A stretch of DNA of 64,000 bases, from positions 27,186,948 through 27,250,947 of the forward strand of contig OZ026597.1 in NCBI GenBank assembly GCA_964020085.1, written 5' to 3'. Under the pieces are notes generated by a model. The model was not told the origin of the DNA. It did no database searches and saw nothing but the letters and a program-made list of their open reading frames with translations. This DNA is from Micromussa lordhowensis. Its lineage: Eukaryota; Cnidaria; Anthozoa; Scleractinia; Lobophylliidae. Below are positions 1 through 14,100 of the stretch, piece by piece (position 1 is the stretch's first letter; every line of letters begins with the position of its first letter). The translations under genes were made by a program, and so were the position numbers.

Positions 1-1030
1 GCTGTGTAGGGTTATGTATAACCGTGTAGGGCTATGTATGCGTGTGTAGGCCTATGTATGCGTGTGTAGGGCTATGTATAGCCATGTAGGGCTATGTATA
101 GCCATGTATGGCTATGTATAGCCATGTAGGGCTATGTATAGCCATGTAGGGCTATGTATAGCCATGTAGGGCTATGTAGGGTTATGTATAGCCGTGTAGG
201 GCTATGTATAGCCATGTATGGCTATGTCTAGCCATGTAGGGCTATGTATAGCCATGTAGGGCTATGTATAGCCATGTAGGGCTATGTAGGGTTATGGATA
301 GCCGTGTAGGGCTATGTATAGCCATGTATGGCTATGTATAGCCATGTAGGGCTATGTATAGCCATGTAGGGCTATGTATGGCTATGTAGGGTTATGTATA
401 GCCGTGTAGGGCTATGTATGCGTGTGTAGGGCTATGTATAGCCATGTAGGGTTATGTACAGCCGTGTTGGGCTATGTATAGCCATGTAGGGCTATGTATA
501 GCCATGTATGGCTATGTATAGCCATGTAGGGCTATGTATAGCCATGTAGGGCTATGTATAGCCATGTAGGGCTGTGTAGGGTTATGTATAACCGTGTAGG
601 GCTATGTATGGCTATGTAGGGCTATGTATGCGTGTGTAGGGCTATGTATGCGTGTGTAGGGCTATGTATAGCCATGTAGGGCTTTGTATAGTCATGTAGG
701 GCTATGTATAGTCATGTAGGGCTATGTATAGCCGTGTAGGGCTATGTATCGCCATGTAGGGCTATGTATAGTCATGTAGGGCTATGTATAGTCATGTAGG
801 GCTATGTATAGCCGTGTAGGGCTATGTATCGCCATGTAGGGCTATGTATGGCTGTGTAGGGTTATGTATAGCTATGTAGGGCTATGTATAGCCATGTAAA
901 GCTGTGTATAGCCATGTATGTGTGTGTATAGCCATGTATTTGTCTGTATAGCCATGTATGTGTGTGTATAGTTGTGTAGGGCTATGTGTAGCCATGTAGG
1001 GTTATATATAGCCATGTATGCCTATGTATT
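1..1030. repeat. Minisatellite of 10/20-bp units
   Basis: The first kilobase is almost entirely a degenerate tandem array. The 20-bp dimer is close to gctatgtatagccatgtagg, made of two related 10-mers of the form GCYRTGTAKR. Variants such as gccgtgtagg and cgtgtgtagg recur at intervals, which suggests a longer higher-order period. The array decays after about 900 (more tgtgtgta) and stops near 1030. No coding potential is seen. The array runs off the left edge, so its full size is unknown. Confidence 0.95.
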
Positions 1031-1580
1031 CTGCCCCATAAATTATCCTATATTGGATAACACAAACCACTATATGATGAATACACCAAGTATGTACCGC
1101 CGACTTGGCCAAGCGTAGGTCTCAGCGGTCTGTCTTGCTGGCTCAGCATCATTATGCAAAAAAAATGGCGGACTGATTTGTAAAAATATACAGTTGGGCA
1201 TACTTGGGGCATTGTTTCTTCACAGTTTATGTTTTGATTACTTCGTAGAATTATTAAGCCATTATTTAATTTAACCATGGATTCCGTAGCCGAGGACGAT
1301 GTAACTCTTCCTTTGGATTTTGATAGGAGGTAATTTGGCAATGAGCTTTTTATCGTCTTTCGCTTTGTTTGACAAGTTGTTGTTTGATATCCTGTCTCGA
1401 TCAACGTGTGGTCTCGCTTAGAGTTATAAAAACTTCAAAATAATCTATTATTTATATTGCTATTGTTTCATGAGTCTCATTTGCGGCTTGAATGAACTTT
1501 ATTTTAATTTTGCAATTCATTTTCTTAGCACCAACCTGGCAAGATTTAAGGAGGCCGTCGCAGCTGGTACGGGGGGCGAC
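1031..1580 (+). promoter_or_regulatory. Upstream region of the centrosomin-family gene
   Basis: This 550-bp stretch between the minisatellite and the chosen start codon should hold the promoter and 5' UTR. No convincing TATA box is seen. A possible splice acceptor (ttttcttag, AG at 1527-1528) lies in front of the start, so the first coding segment may be preceded by a noncoding exon. The frame stays open upstream of 1581, so a longer N-terminus is possible. An open frame on the minus strand at 1048-1404 has no recognisable features and is not called. Confidence 0.4.
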
Positions 1581-2096
1581 ATGTTAGATTCTTCGCCTGA
1601 ATTTTCCGAAGGACTGACAATGAGGCCGACAACTACAGGTTTGTATTTTACAGCGTCCTTTTACACTCATTTTTAGAGATCCGTTACATCTCAAGAGTTT
1701 CCCTGAACTGTTTAGTTATTCATACAATCTTTAATCTCGAGTTCCGCTTTCGACGGAGGCTCTAGATAACTTGAGCATATTATTTTAAGCTTAAGCTAAA
1801 TTTGTTTTGTTACATGTTTTATGCTTAATGCATACACACGAAGTGTCTCAAAGTGTTTTTGACCAAAACATAATGTGAACTTCAAGTTTGTATCTTTAGG
1901 CAATAATTAAACTTTATAGCCCTTGAAAGCAGTCCTTAATGAACTGCAAGCAACAGGTGCAGCATGCAGTGACATAAGCCTTGCTGTTTTCAGTTCCCTT
2001 TGGTTACCTTCCACAGTGGAATCTCCACGAAATCCAACAGTGGTCCAGTTCCTATGGGTCAATAGCCCATGAGGCGAAGCCGAATGGGCTATTGAC

Positions 2097-2130
<34 letters not shown>

Positions 2131-5100
2131 TAGTATCACCCAACTAGTCGGACAGAAAAGGGAAAAATAAAGTTTGCAAATGCAAGTTGAAAATATATTT
2201 ATTTGGCGAAAAAAGTGAAAGAAAAACTGGCAAATTTCGTACTTGATGACTATTGCTAATAGTTCCCTAGTAGCGTAGCCAATCAAAATGCAAGATTTGC
2301 ATTAGTCCACTAGTTGGGTGATACTAATTATGTTTAGATATGTAACAAAAACTTGTCAAGATTACATCCGAAGACAACTAGTTTAATGAGCATGTATTGG
2401 AAGCAGGAACATGCAATGTGGAGGCCTTATGCATCTACTGGCATGAAAAGTGATAATGGTGATGACGATGATTATGATGATGATAATTGAGATTAGTGGA
2501 AGTAGAAATACCAGAACATACTAAATACTAGAAATAAACTAGCTATTAACTGATTACTGTTGATATAACTATAGATAATGTAACTCGCTCGTGAGAAAAA
2601 TCATTTTGTAGTCTAGCAAGTGAGTACAAATGATGAGCTTTCCAGGCTCTACTGGCTAGCACTTCTAACAAAAGACAGCAGGTTTGCTTTTCCTAAAGTT
2701 GCTCCTGTGCTAGGGTTTTCAACTTCTCAAATTCTGTTTTTAGGTGCTGGTAATCAAGATGGTTCTGGCTCACCCCAAACAAAAACCATGAAAGATTACG
2801 AATATGTGAGTGATTACTAATCATTTAATTTATCCCATTACCGGACTTAGGTTTGGTGCAATCCATGATTGTCCAGCAAGAGCAATTATTGTCCTAAATA
2901 TGATTTGCCTTTTCTGTAGTTTGCCATTTCTTTTAATCATTTCAATGTTCTGTTAAATTCACTCCTTTTTAGAAGATTGAGGAAATTAATGAAATGATCC
3001 AGCATTTCATGTGGTGACATCAATTCTTATTACTTGTACTGCCCTTTTCACCCTTGTAAATGGATAGGATCATGATCTACTTTGAATTTTCTATTTTCTC
3101 ACAGCTAATGCAAATTGCTCTTTTGAAATAGAGGACATTTTATATGCACGATAACTCTTTTATTCACAAATATCTCCTCCTTGCTGACCATAAATTTCTT
3201 TACTGTACTGTTCAATAACATGCAAATGCTGATCTTTTAAACCTGACTGATTTCATTTTTAGCCGTCAGTCATAATTATGACAACAGCCAATTAGCAATG
3301 AATTTGCATGTTATTGGAAGGAGAAGTATTGTTCCTTAAGAGAATTTTGTTTAACATAAAGACATTAAACTGTTCAGTTTATTATTCTACTTACTCTCTT
3401 GATCAATCTCTCTGAAGATTTATTAATAAATTTATAGAAAGCAGAAAGAGGTTTTTGATTACTCTTGGGAAATAAACAAATAGAAAACTTTTCACAGACA
3501 TTCATTACTTAGCTTCCTGATCGCCTGTACTTAAGCCATACTGCTGTTAAGTCCAGATTTCAATTTCAGTTTTATAAATAGTTCATGATATGCGCATATT
3601 TATAATGTTTTTGTCTTTGCCAACTGAAGTTATAGTGATTGCTTAGTTCATTTTTCATTTAGCACAATTATTATGAACAATGATTACATGTAGGTCTTGA
3701 ATCATGGCAAGAAAATTGAAAATCCAAACATTAGAATACAGTAGAAGTATAATGCCTGCTAAACCTATAAATAGTATTTTTTGTTGGTCAAAATTCATTT
3801 AAAGAGAATTTGCATAAGAGGAAACCTATATTTTTGCGTTTAAGTAATGGCAAAACAGCTGAATGAGGTTTGAACATTTTTGTATTGTCATAACCTTCAA
3901 AATATTATAGCATCAAATGTGATTTGTTTTGATTTTGTCTTTTTCCAAGGTAGGTGGCCAACAAATGAAATGTGAATGCATAATTATATTTGGTGTGGTT
4001 TATAATATTTTTGTCTGTTGGTAGCAAATATCTGAGCTGAAAAAGGAGAATTTTGGTTTGAAGCTGAGAATTTACTTCCTCGAAGAACGTGTGAACCAAA
4101 GCGGTGATGTTCCAGAGGACATTTTCAAGGCAGTAAGAAAAATTTTCATTTTATTATTAATTGTGTAAAGAAATCTAATGTGTTTATTTCTTAAGTGACA
4201 ATCTACTAATCTAATAATTACCAAAAAATAGCAATTTAACATTTATAAACAAGTCACATATTTAAAGGAACTTCATTTAAGGGGTTTGCATAATATTGGC
4301 AGATTTGATCCTAGAAAAGTATCATTGTAAAATCCATGTTTATGTAAAGTTCATAAGAGTTGTTAAATTAAGATATTTAATTCAATGAAACTAAAATGAT
4401 AAACTTATGCAATTTGAATTAATCATTATGTTGGTAAAGAACTGTCATGCCAGCTGCAATCAACATGAGTATGAAAACACCTTTCTCTGACTTGTTCATG
4501 ATAATTAAACTTGTTAAACCAAAAAAAATGTAACAGGAAACTGAATACTTTTATTTCTCACACACCTCTGGGAGCCATAGTCAAGCTGACGGCCGCCAAC
4601 TGACTCTTTTATTTCTCAAACCAATACAGCCTAGCATTATACGTAATGTAGGCAAAATACAATGATGTAAAACAACAGTTATAAGCTTAGTAAGACTCCA
4701 TGTTGACAGTCTTAATAAAGAATATCTAACAAACAAATTGTGTGTTATCAACTTAATGAAGGGTTGGGTGGGAACTGGGGCTCAAAAATAAACGTCAGCA
4801 ATGGCGGACAGCAAAATAGCAACTGACAAACACTGAGCATGTGACTCAAAAAACAAACCCTCAGGCCCAGGCCCCAGAGGTGTGTGAGAAAACATTTTCC
4901 ACTTATTTCGTTCTTCAGCCAGTGGAAAATACAACTTACACTGGATGAAACTGAAATTTTACCAGTAGTCTCTATACAAAAACAAAAGTGTAAATATAAA
5001 AAGTTATATGGCCTCAATAAATTCTAAAAACGTGACGCTGTACCATGACCATATAAAGTCATTGTGATGGATGGAACTCTCAGAACCTTAAATGAATCAA

Positions 5101-8100
5101 TCACTTTCACTTTAAACTTCAATGTATTGTGATATGAATTTGTAGGACAAGCAAATTTTGAATATTGAAAAGAGGGAGCAAGACTACTATCCCTTATAGT
5201 AAATAGATTTGTAGGTCGCGTTAGGCCACTGTCAAAGTGATTTGATTAGTATGGGTAATCAAATGGTGATGAGTGAAATTAGGAAATAATTTCACACAGG
5301 TTTTGTCAAAATTCTCATAATGAGAATTTTGACAAAATGCAAGCGATATTTCACGAGTATACTATCTGATTACCTTTAATATCATGGGTGACAAATAACA
5401 CTTACAAATTGTGGGCTTTTGACTTGTTTATTGTGTCAAGAAATTTTGTGCCAACCTTGCCATGGCAATTTTGTATTTCACATGTGAAATGATAAATTAA
5501 TGCTGAAATTTCACACTGTGATATTTCAATTATTTTTAAAGAATATAGAACTCAAGGTGACAGTGGAAAAGCTGAAGAAAGAGCTTGTTGAAAGGCAGGA
5601 ATTGCTGGTCAAGGCCTCGTAAGTTAACACTGACAAAAATTACTTGTAAATTACTTTGTTTTGATTGTATTCAAAATGGGAAGAGAAGGTGCTTTAATAA
5701 CATTTTTTAAACATGCTTGTTTTTCAAAGCTAAATTTATTTTAACATACTTTTGATTTTGTAAGGAATGCTGTTGAAGCCGTAGCGCAGGACAGAGACAC
5801 ACAGATTAGGCAGGTGTGTATTGGGCAGTAAAGGTTTAAATTATTCCAAACAGTTATGTGTATTGTGTTTGTAATCTCCTGTGTAGATAATTTGTTCTTT
5901 CACTATTCTTACAGCTAACAGAGGAACATAATGAAGAATTAAGGGAAATCAGAGAGGGATATGAAATCAAGCTCAAAGAAATGGAGAAGGTTTGCCCTTC
6001 AACATTCTTTTCATGGTTGCATTGGCCTCATTGGTGCTTTTTCTAGAATATTTTGTCATACGCTTTGCCTTGTTATATAGGACTTGGCTGTTGCAAGGAA
6101 CGATATGGAGGACATGGCTGACAAACTTGTACGTAGATGGGGATTCTTTTTCTCAATAATAAGACTGTATTCAAAACATTTGCTAAAACATTTTAGATCT
6201 GAATGACCTGTTGTTATTTTTTTCTTTTTACAGGCTGAAACTGCCGCTCTTAATCAACAATTAAATGAGAGGCTGTTGGAGAGTAGTGATGGCTTCCATG
6301 ATGATCAGCAACAGATACAAGTATGTTCTGATAAACAGCTGTTGGTTTTTTAGACCTCTGCAGAGATATCAAAAATGTTGCATGTCGTTGCTTGTACTCT
6401 CCGTCTCTAAGATTATAATGACAAATTAGCCTGAGAGAACATGTCTTTTGGCATGTTACTATTTTATCCCTGATAATAGAGATATTAAAGATTTGAGAAG
6501 ACATACAACATTACAGAAAATTGAGGCTACTGGTTGTTGCCTGATTTTAAATTTTCTGCATGTGCCAACTAACAACCAATCGGAGAAATGATGCACATCT
6601 CTGTTATGGGATGTCATGTATGAAATTGTTCCTGAAGCTTGAATTTCCGATATTTCTCTTGCATATGGTCAAGTGAGCACATGAGCAATGTCCTTTTTTT
6701 CTCAGGCTGGAGTTGCATTGACAAGAAAAGTTTCTAAATATTTAATAGTTAAATTAGTAATTGGACAGAGTGGCTTACAGTACACTTAAGGGAGTGGTTG
6801 AGCAAGTAATTTTAAAATCATACAAGCACATAGTGTGAAGCCGATTTGGAACTACAAGCATGGTTACTCCCTTAGTTGTACAACACAATGTCCAATTACT
6901 AATTAATCGTATCAATGACAAAATTTCACAAAATTAAAAAAAAAGTCTTTTGAGAACTTCTTTAAGCAATAAAGAGAATGTCGAGAAGTGCCTTCCATAA
7001 CTGTAGGAAGTATTGAGAAGAAAGCCATTAAAGTATGCATAATTGACATGCAAAGGGCAAAGGTAGCCAGTTACAAGTATCAATTTCAACTTGCTACACC
7101 CACATGGTGGCACCCTGATTACGTGACAAATAGACGCTTGGAAAACCAATCACAATCAAGAATTTTGTCATAGATACGATTAAGTATTTAACAGAATTGA
7201 TCAACTTGTGTACTTTATACCTCGGCATGTATCTTAGTTGCCCTGTTTTGTTTGGCAGATTGCTATGAAGGCAACTTTAGATGAGAAAGACAGGTACTAA
7301 ATGTTTTGCATTTTTCTATTTTTACCAAGTTTAGTTCCTCACAGCTACTTTGTCAATTTGATCACCCCTTCATTGCAGCTTCTTTATTCTGGACTGAATG
7401 AAAGCTCAGTTGCTTATTTCTTGTTTAAGAAACTCTCAAATTATCCCAGTCAGTTAGTATCATCAGATTTTGTTGGCCTGTTGTAAGTTATAACTGATAA
7501 TGTATTTTCAACATAGTTTAATTTCACATTGAATTCCAGTATGATAGATGACTTGAGAGGGTCTCTGGCTTCTACCCGGGAAGAAAACAAGGTTTAGTTT
7601 TAATTTATAATTAAACAACTAAGTTGTAGGTGTTTGGCTAGATAAAGTGTTCAGTGTTTGTGCTTCAACATGATTATGTGGTATTCACTTCAAATTCTGG
7701 GTGTATGGTATGCTATGTTTCTACATTTGGATATATTAGGGAACATTTAGATAAGTATTATCAGTAGGGTTTTTTAAGGTCTCTAGTAGGGGTATAATGG
7801 TAGGTGTTTTTAAGGTATATAGTTTTTCCTTACCCCAAAAACTCTGCAGCCCTGGAGGTGGGGCTAGCAAAGTAAGAAATTGGCTTTTGGTTGGCTAGTT
7901 CAACTCTTTAAAGCATCTTTTTCTTGCTCTGATTAATATTCAACTCAGTGATAATGTTGCAAGATACAGCTAGAACTTGATTGCTGGTTTGGTGACTTTT
8001 CATGTTCCGACCTAACCAGCGAACAGACGTTATTTTTCCCCTTCCCCTGTTTGCCAAAAAAAAACAATGCCTGATTGCAGGTTAGCTTCTACTTGAAAGA

Positions 8101-11100
8101 TTGACGTTTATCCTTATCAGAGTTCTAACGTCTTGATAATGACAGTGTTTTTTCCTTTAAAAAATTCCCCTTTTTACAAATTCCAGGAGTTGAAAGATAA
8201 TCTGGACAGCTTGAAGGGCATGCTGAACAAACAAGAACAAGACATTCCCCAGGTATCATTACTCATGGACTAATCCTACCCGACCTCTACCCGTTCAGCT
8301 TCATGTCTTGATTTGTGCAGCTTATTGGACAACGTTTTCTTCAATGTTTCTTTCCAGCAGAAAGCAGCATTGGAAGTTAATGAAAGAAAGATACAAGAAT
8401 GTGAAAGAAGAATCAGGCAACTTTCAGAAGAACTTGAAAGCAGAAACCAGAAATTAGAGGTAAGACTTCACCTCTTTGTCATACTCTTCACTGCAAGTGA
8501 ATCTGACTACAAGCTTTCATCTTTGAAGATCCTGTCCCTTCTATCTATTTTGCCATTAATCACAATCTATGGTCTTTTGTAACTTGAAGGAATTAAAGGA
8601 TAAAGCCAAAAAGACTGAAAGAACAAACAGGGTAAGATATGAAATTTTAGTCATAGTTCTACTTTCTTGAGTCTTTGTTCCTTACTGTGCAAGCTTGACA
8701 AAGTCAGAAAACCTCAAAAGTTCCATTACAGGCTAGGCTTTGATTGGTTTTGAAAACAATGGAATCAAGCGAAAGTAAAACACTGGTTTCTCAATTGAGC
8801 CACATGTTTGTCAGCTAGGCATGTGCGATTCAACTGGAAGTCTGATATTTTCAGCCTTCAAATTGGATCTTTCCAGGGTCGCTTATCTCCCAACTGCTGG
8901 TTAGGGGGAAGAAGTTGGTCCTAGCTTAGAGAGATGTTTTCAAAGGTCATTTTGCAGTACAAGCATTGGTAACAATAATATTATTGCATCTCTTTTTCAT
9001 CATTTGTTCTTTGGGAATTTGTTTGATGTCCGCTCAAATTGTTTGGGTGTACCAAGGGTTATTGTATTTTATTTTTGGGCAAGACTCCTTATTCTCATGG
9101 TCCATCACATCCATGCAGGTTTGAACTGTTTACAAAACCTGAAAAAACTACCGAAGCTTTAAAAGCACTCCAAATGTAGATTTACATGTAGTTATTGTGA
9201 TCTGTTTTAGGAATTAAAAAATCAACTTCATGATAAAGAACGAGAACAACACTTAAACTCCAGAAACTCCACAGACAATTCACTATCACAGGTTTGTATC
9301 AACAAAAGTACTGCACATTTTGCAATGATAACATATTCTTGGGAGACTTTTTCGTTTCTGGCTAATCAGTTAGAAAATGCAGTAGAACAGATCTCAGAAT
9401 AGTGGCAACCCAAATTTGGTATGGGAATGGAGGCTTCAAAGTAGAGATGGTTGTATGCTTGTGATTTTACAATCCAATTACAAGGTTTATGGTGACTTTT
9501 TATCTACTTGCCAAATATTCTAAAACTTGACTTCCAGTGATTTGTCCTTTAGTGTGAAAAGCCAATCTGTTTTCGTTTCTCAACTTAAAAGACCAAAGTG
9601 AGTGGCTTTAGTGGATGACCAATGATTGACTGGATGCAGCCAAGAATGTTATTTTGGACTGTGTTAGTTAGTGTAGGTTGTCTCAAGTTCTTTTGTAACA
9701 AGCACAGATTAACTTTTGAACACGGCAGTGACCGATGTTTTGCTTCTGTGTTGGTCTCTGGTTACTTGTGTAACTAACAATAAATTGTTTGCTTTGCAGA
9801 GCTCAAAGGATGGTTCCAGAGACAGTGAGGTGAGAAAAGTAAAAAATACAGTTGTATACTCCATTTGTTCAAGTGCGGTGAATTTGAGAACTTTTTTCTG
9901 ACAACGTTATTTCCAATAGTAGCTCAGCATTAAATGTGGTGATAAAAGAATTGAAAAAGCATATGAAGGACAAAGTTTGGCTGTTTTTTGTACTTGCGAG
10001 TACATGTATGGTGTAGTTCTCAAACGTGTATGATGTTTGCAAGCATTACTACAAGGCACTCAACTGCAAAACTCCCTAACTGCTTACTTCCCGGGTAACT
10101 TGCGTGCAATCACAATCACAGTCACAATACTTTATCCAAGAGATACAAATACTATGATAAAAAAAATACATCTTGAAATGAGTAAGGTGACCTTGTAAAT
10201 TATACATACTTCTGTTGGTTAACTTCTAGCTGCAACAGCTGCATACCAAAGTTCAAGACTTGAATCAAAGTCTAACAGCCACACGAGAGGCAGCACACAC
10301 TGCAAAGAGGAAATGGTACCAGGTGAGTGGGACATTCTAGAGACAACTAGGGTCACATTGTCAACATTGCTGGTTTACAAATAAACGTACTGGTATTAGA
10401 ACATTTGTTTTACAAACCAACATTATTTACTAGAAAAATATCATGAATTTTCAAGAATAAACCCAGTGCCTATTCAGTTTTATTCCAAAGACATTTAGGT
10501 CAGTTTATTTAGGGAAGGGCCTATTTTTGGAAGGAATTTTATTTTAAAAATGGTTGGGTTTGCATTCAGACAAACCTTGCTTTCCCTCAAGATGTAAATC
10601 TGTATAAATTATTTGGGAGGGCTCATTATTTGAAGTTTGGAGTTAGGAGCAGGTTGGGGGTTTATTATTGGAATTTCACGACATATTTGTCAACTTCATG
10701 TTTTTCAATGGACGCCTTTTGTCTACTCTTTAGTTTATTTCCTTAAACTCTACACATTCTTTGGAATCACGGAAAGCTGTTAACGTGTTTTTAAAAGTGA
10801 ACATTTGTTCTTAATTTATTTTTTAGGCTTTTGAAGAACACTCCGAAGTCCTTAAAGCAAGAGATGCCATGATAGCAGCTTTGCAAAGTTCTTTGAGTGC
10901 TAAGGACATGGAGTTGGAGGTAAACATGAAGTGCATTTTGCAGGGTTTGCTTCAAGCTTTTACCTCAAGGAGTACCGAGAACATGTGCAAATCTATAAAA
11001 AGAAATGGCAATTTGAAATATTGTCCTTGTGCACATACTTGTCTCCTTCGTTCTTGACTCATTCCGGACACATCCTGGGTAAACACTCTTCTCGATTTTT

Positions 11101-14100
11101 TTTTTGTCCTATAAGTTTGAGGGGAGTTAAGTGTGCGGCATTGTTTTGTTTCAGAAACTTATCCAATCCATGTCAGCCAAGGAAGTTACATTACAGAGAT
11201 TAAACAATGGGAAACTGCTGCTGGAACAACGCTTGGATGAGATGTTAAAACAAAAAGAACGTGAACAGGCTGTAAGTTGGGGCTCAAAAGGACTTAGTAA
11301 GAATTTGCTTAAAATAAGTACTGTGTATCTATGTTAATCACTTTTTTAAGTAAGCTCCCAGAGATTTTCCATGAGAGATCATAGTACTAAAACTTGTTTC
11401 TAGTGGTGATTTTCAGTTTTTTCACGATAAAACACCGCGATAAAATGGAAAAAGTAAAACCTTTTTGGTTTAAAATAAATTACGACGTTTTGACGTTCGC
11501 TTAACGTCCATTTATCAAGTCAACTGATTGGAGAAGTAAGTATGTGTTTCTTTTTATTTTGTTCTGGGCAGGAACTTATGGAAAAGCACAGAGCTCTTTC
11601 ACAAGAGCACTATTCTAAGATGGATGCTTTAGAAGAAGCTTATCAGGTAAACTTAACTTGCTAGCAAGTGTTGTATCTACTGTCAAACTAATACCAAAGA
11701 AATTAACGAGCCAACAGCTGCAGAATCAGGCTAAACACACAGCGGCTTCCTGATGACTGTTGAAAGACATATCCCAGGTTGTCACATGTGTCCAATCACA
11801 ACAAACGCAGCTGATCCAGTAAACCAATCAGAATTCGAAGAAACAATGCGTAACGCGCGGCAAGCGCGGGAAAACGCGAGTAAACCAAGTCGCGAGCTTC
11901 ACTCCTGATTGGTCGCTGAAACAGCATTTTGCTCTGATTGGTTGCTGCAAGTTGCACGTGGTTTTTCTTCACCAGTTGTAGCGCTTATGTGGCGCAGATT
12001 TTAAAGAACAATTTCCGATATTCAGTGCAGAACCGCTCCGTTTGTTTAGTGTCTAGCTGTTTGTTGTTCATTCACAGCAAGTGTCAGCAGGATCTCAAGA
12101 GCAACTGGAGACCAAGGACAGACTTATCCAGAAGTTAGCGGGGAATAATAAAGAAAAGGACAACTTAATTGCGGTAACTGAAGTGATGGCCTTATGATCA
12201 GTTCTTGGTGTAATCTCAAACGAAATCATATCATCACTGAACGAGTGATGTTTCATAATACCATTAGTATTATATGATTGAGAAAGTAACTTCATTGTGT
12301 TTGGTTGAGAGCAGGCCAATTTATCGTTAATTTTTGATTTTCACTGTAGTGCGAATTGACGCGCGCGCGTTGCTTTGACGTAAATAATCACTCTGGACAA
12401 TCACAAGGGCACAGACAGTTTATTGCACCAATCAAAGGTCGCACTAATTACACTTGAAAATGAACTCGGAGAGGTCAAAACATCGTGACTTTTTTGTAGC
12501 TAAAAACGTAGCTAAAAATTCTTTCAAATTTCTCTCGCATTCATTCGATAACCTTTACTTGTCTTGTAACACTGAGTAGTTCACAATTCCTCTCTCCAAC
12601 CTTGTTATAATTGTTATTAGCAAATCTTGAACTGGACATGCTCTTACTCACCCTGTGCTATAGTAACCGGAGTTAAATATGTCTGTTATAGTTTGACTTA
12701 ATGAAGTCGTGCTCATTATAGCGCTTCTTTAAGCACCAGCCTATTGAGCATCTTTCTACGAAAAAGCTTTGCTGCGATTAGGAAATAGTGTGTTGCTGGG
12801 TCCATGCCCGAGTTAGGAGTTAATTTGCTGCTCCCTTTCATTTGCCACCACAGGACTTTTTAGATGCCTTAAAGGGGAGTGACATGGATGATGACTCGGG
12901 AGTCAAGGTAAGTAATAGTGAAACAATCTTAATTTTGTGAGTAATCAGGAGGAATTGACTAGACCATGGGCTCCTGACTAGACTTGAAGTTGGTAGTTAC
13001 ATGTACGAGCGTGAGTTCGTAATTATATGATAGCAATTATACAACCGTGTCAAAACCGCCAGACTCTTCTTCCTTACTGCATGCTTATTGTTTGCTTACT
13101 TTTTAACCTTTCAGAGTCCGTCTGATAATCAGGACAACCTTTTGAAAAAACTAACAAACTACATGAAAGAGAAAGATCGTGCGCTTCAGGTTGGTATTTA
13201 ACAAAGTGATTTTTTTTGCCTTCATTTGTGTTATTCCTTATAGCAATCGCAACACATTATACTCATAGAAGGTAGATGACCTGTTCCCAATGTGCCTCTT
13301 TCGTCAGCATAGCTCTGAAAACGATCAAAATGTCAACTTTTTTCCGTCTATTTTTTTATCTACAAGTTACGTTCTGATGAAGCTGGGCAGTTCTTTCTCT
13401 GATCTATTCGATTGTTTTACTTGTTGGCTGCTTTCTAACAGATGGGACTGTCCTATATTTAATTTTCCTGTGAGTTCATTTTTTCGTCTTTAAGGAAGAT
13501 TATATATAGCCATGCGTCATCTATACTCATAGAAGGTAGATGAGCTGTTCCCAATGTGCCTCTTTCGTCAGAATAGCTCTGAAAACGATCAAAATTCAAT
13601 TTAGCTGTGAGTTCATTTTTTCGTCTTTAAGGAAGATTATATATATCCAGGCGTCACTTTTTAACATTTGAAGTTCAATATTGAGAGCTAGAAATCTGCG
13701 AGCTACTAGGATCATTCTTTATTTCTTTCTCTTCGTCTAAAGGTTGCATCCGAGGAAAAGGTACGAGCTTTGCAAGGAAAAGAAGCAGAACTACAGCAAT
13801 TGAGACAATCCTTGAGAGAGCGGGACAGACTTATCGAGAAAATTAACTCTGCTGTTCTCGAATCCGAAGAAAAAAATAAAGTAAGTCAAGGGAATGGTAC
13901 TGAACATTTTGAGGGCGAGAAGTGGTTCGTTTTGAAGACAAAAGCTATCCCCTGAAACATCACTTAGTCATAAAAAAGAAAGTTCTAACCATACATGAAA
14001 GTTGTGAATTCAATTTCTTTCTGATCGTGAAAAGTCTCATATTTCCTTTGATTACCATTCTATGGTACTTTATTGTCGTCTCGTTCGTATTGTTTTACTG

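Noticed and set aside
1048..1404. Minus-strand open frame of 118 codons next to the minisatellite
   Set aside because: There is no domain, no codon-use signal and no splice support. It overlaps the likely promoter of the scaffold gene.
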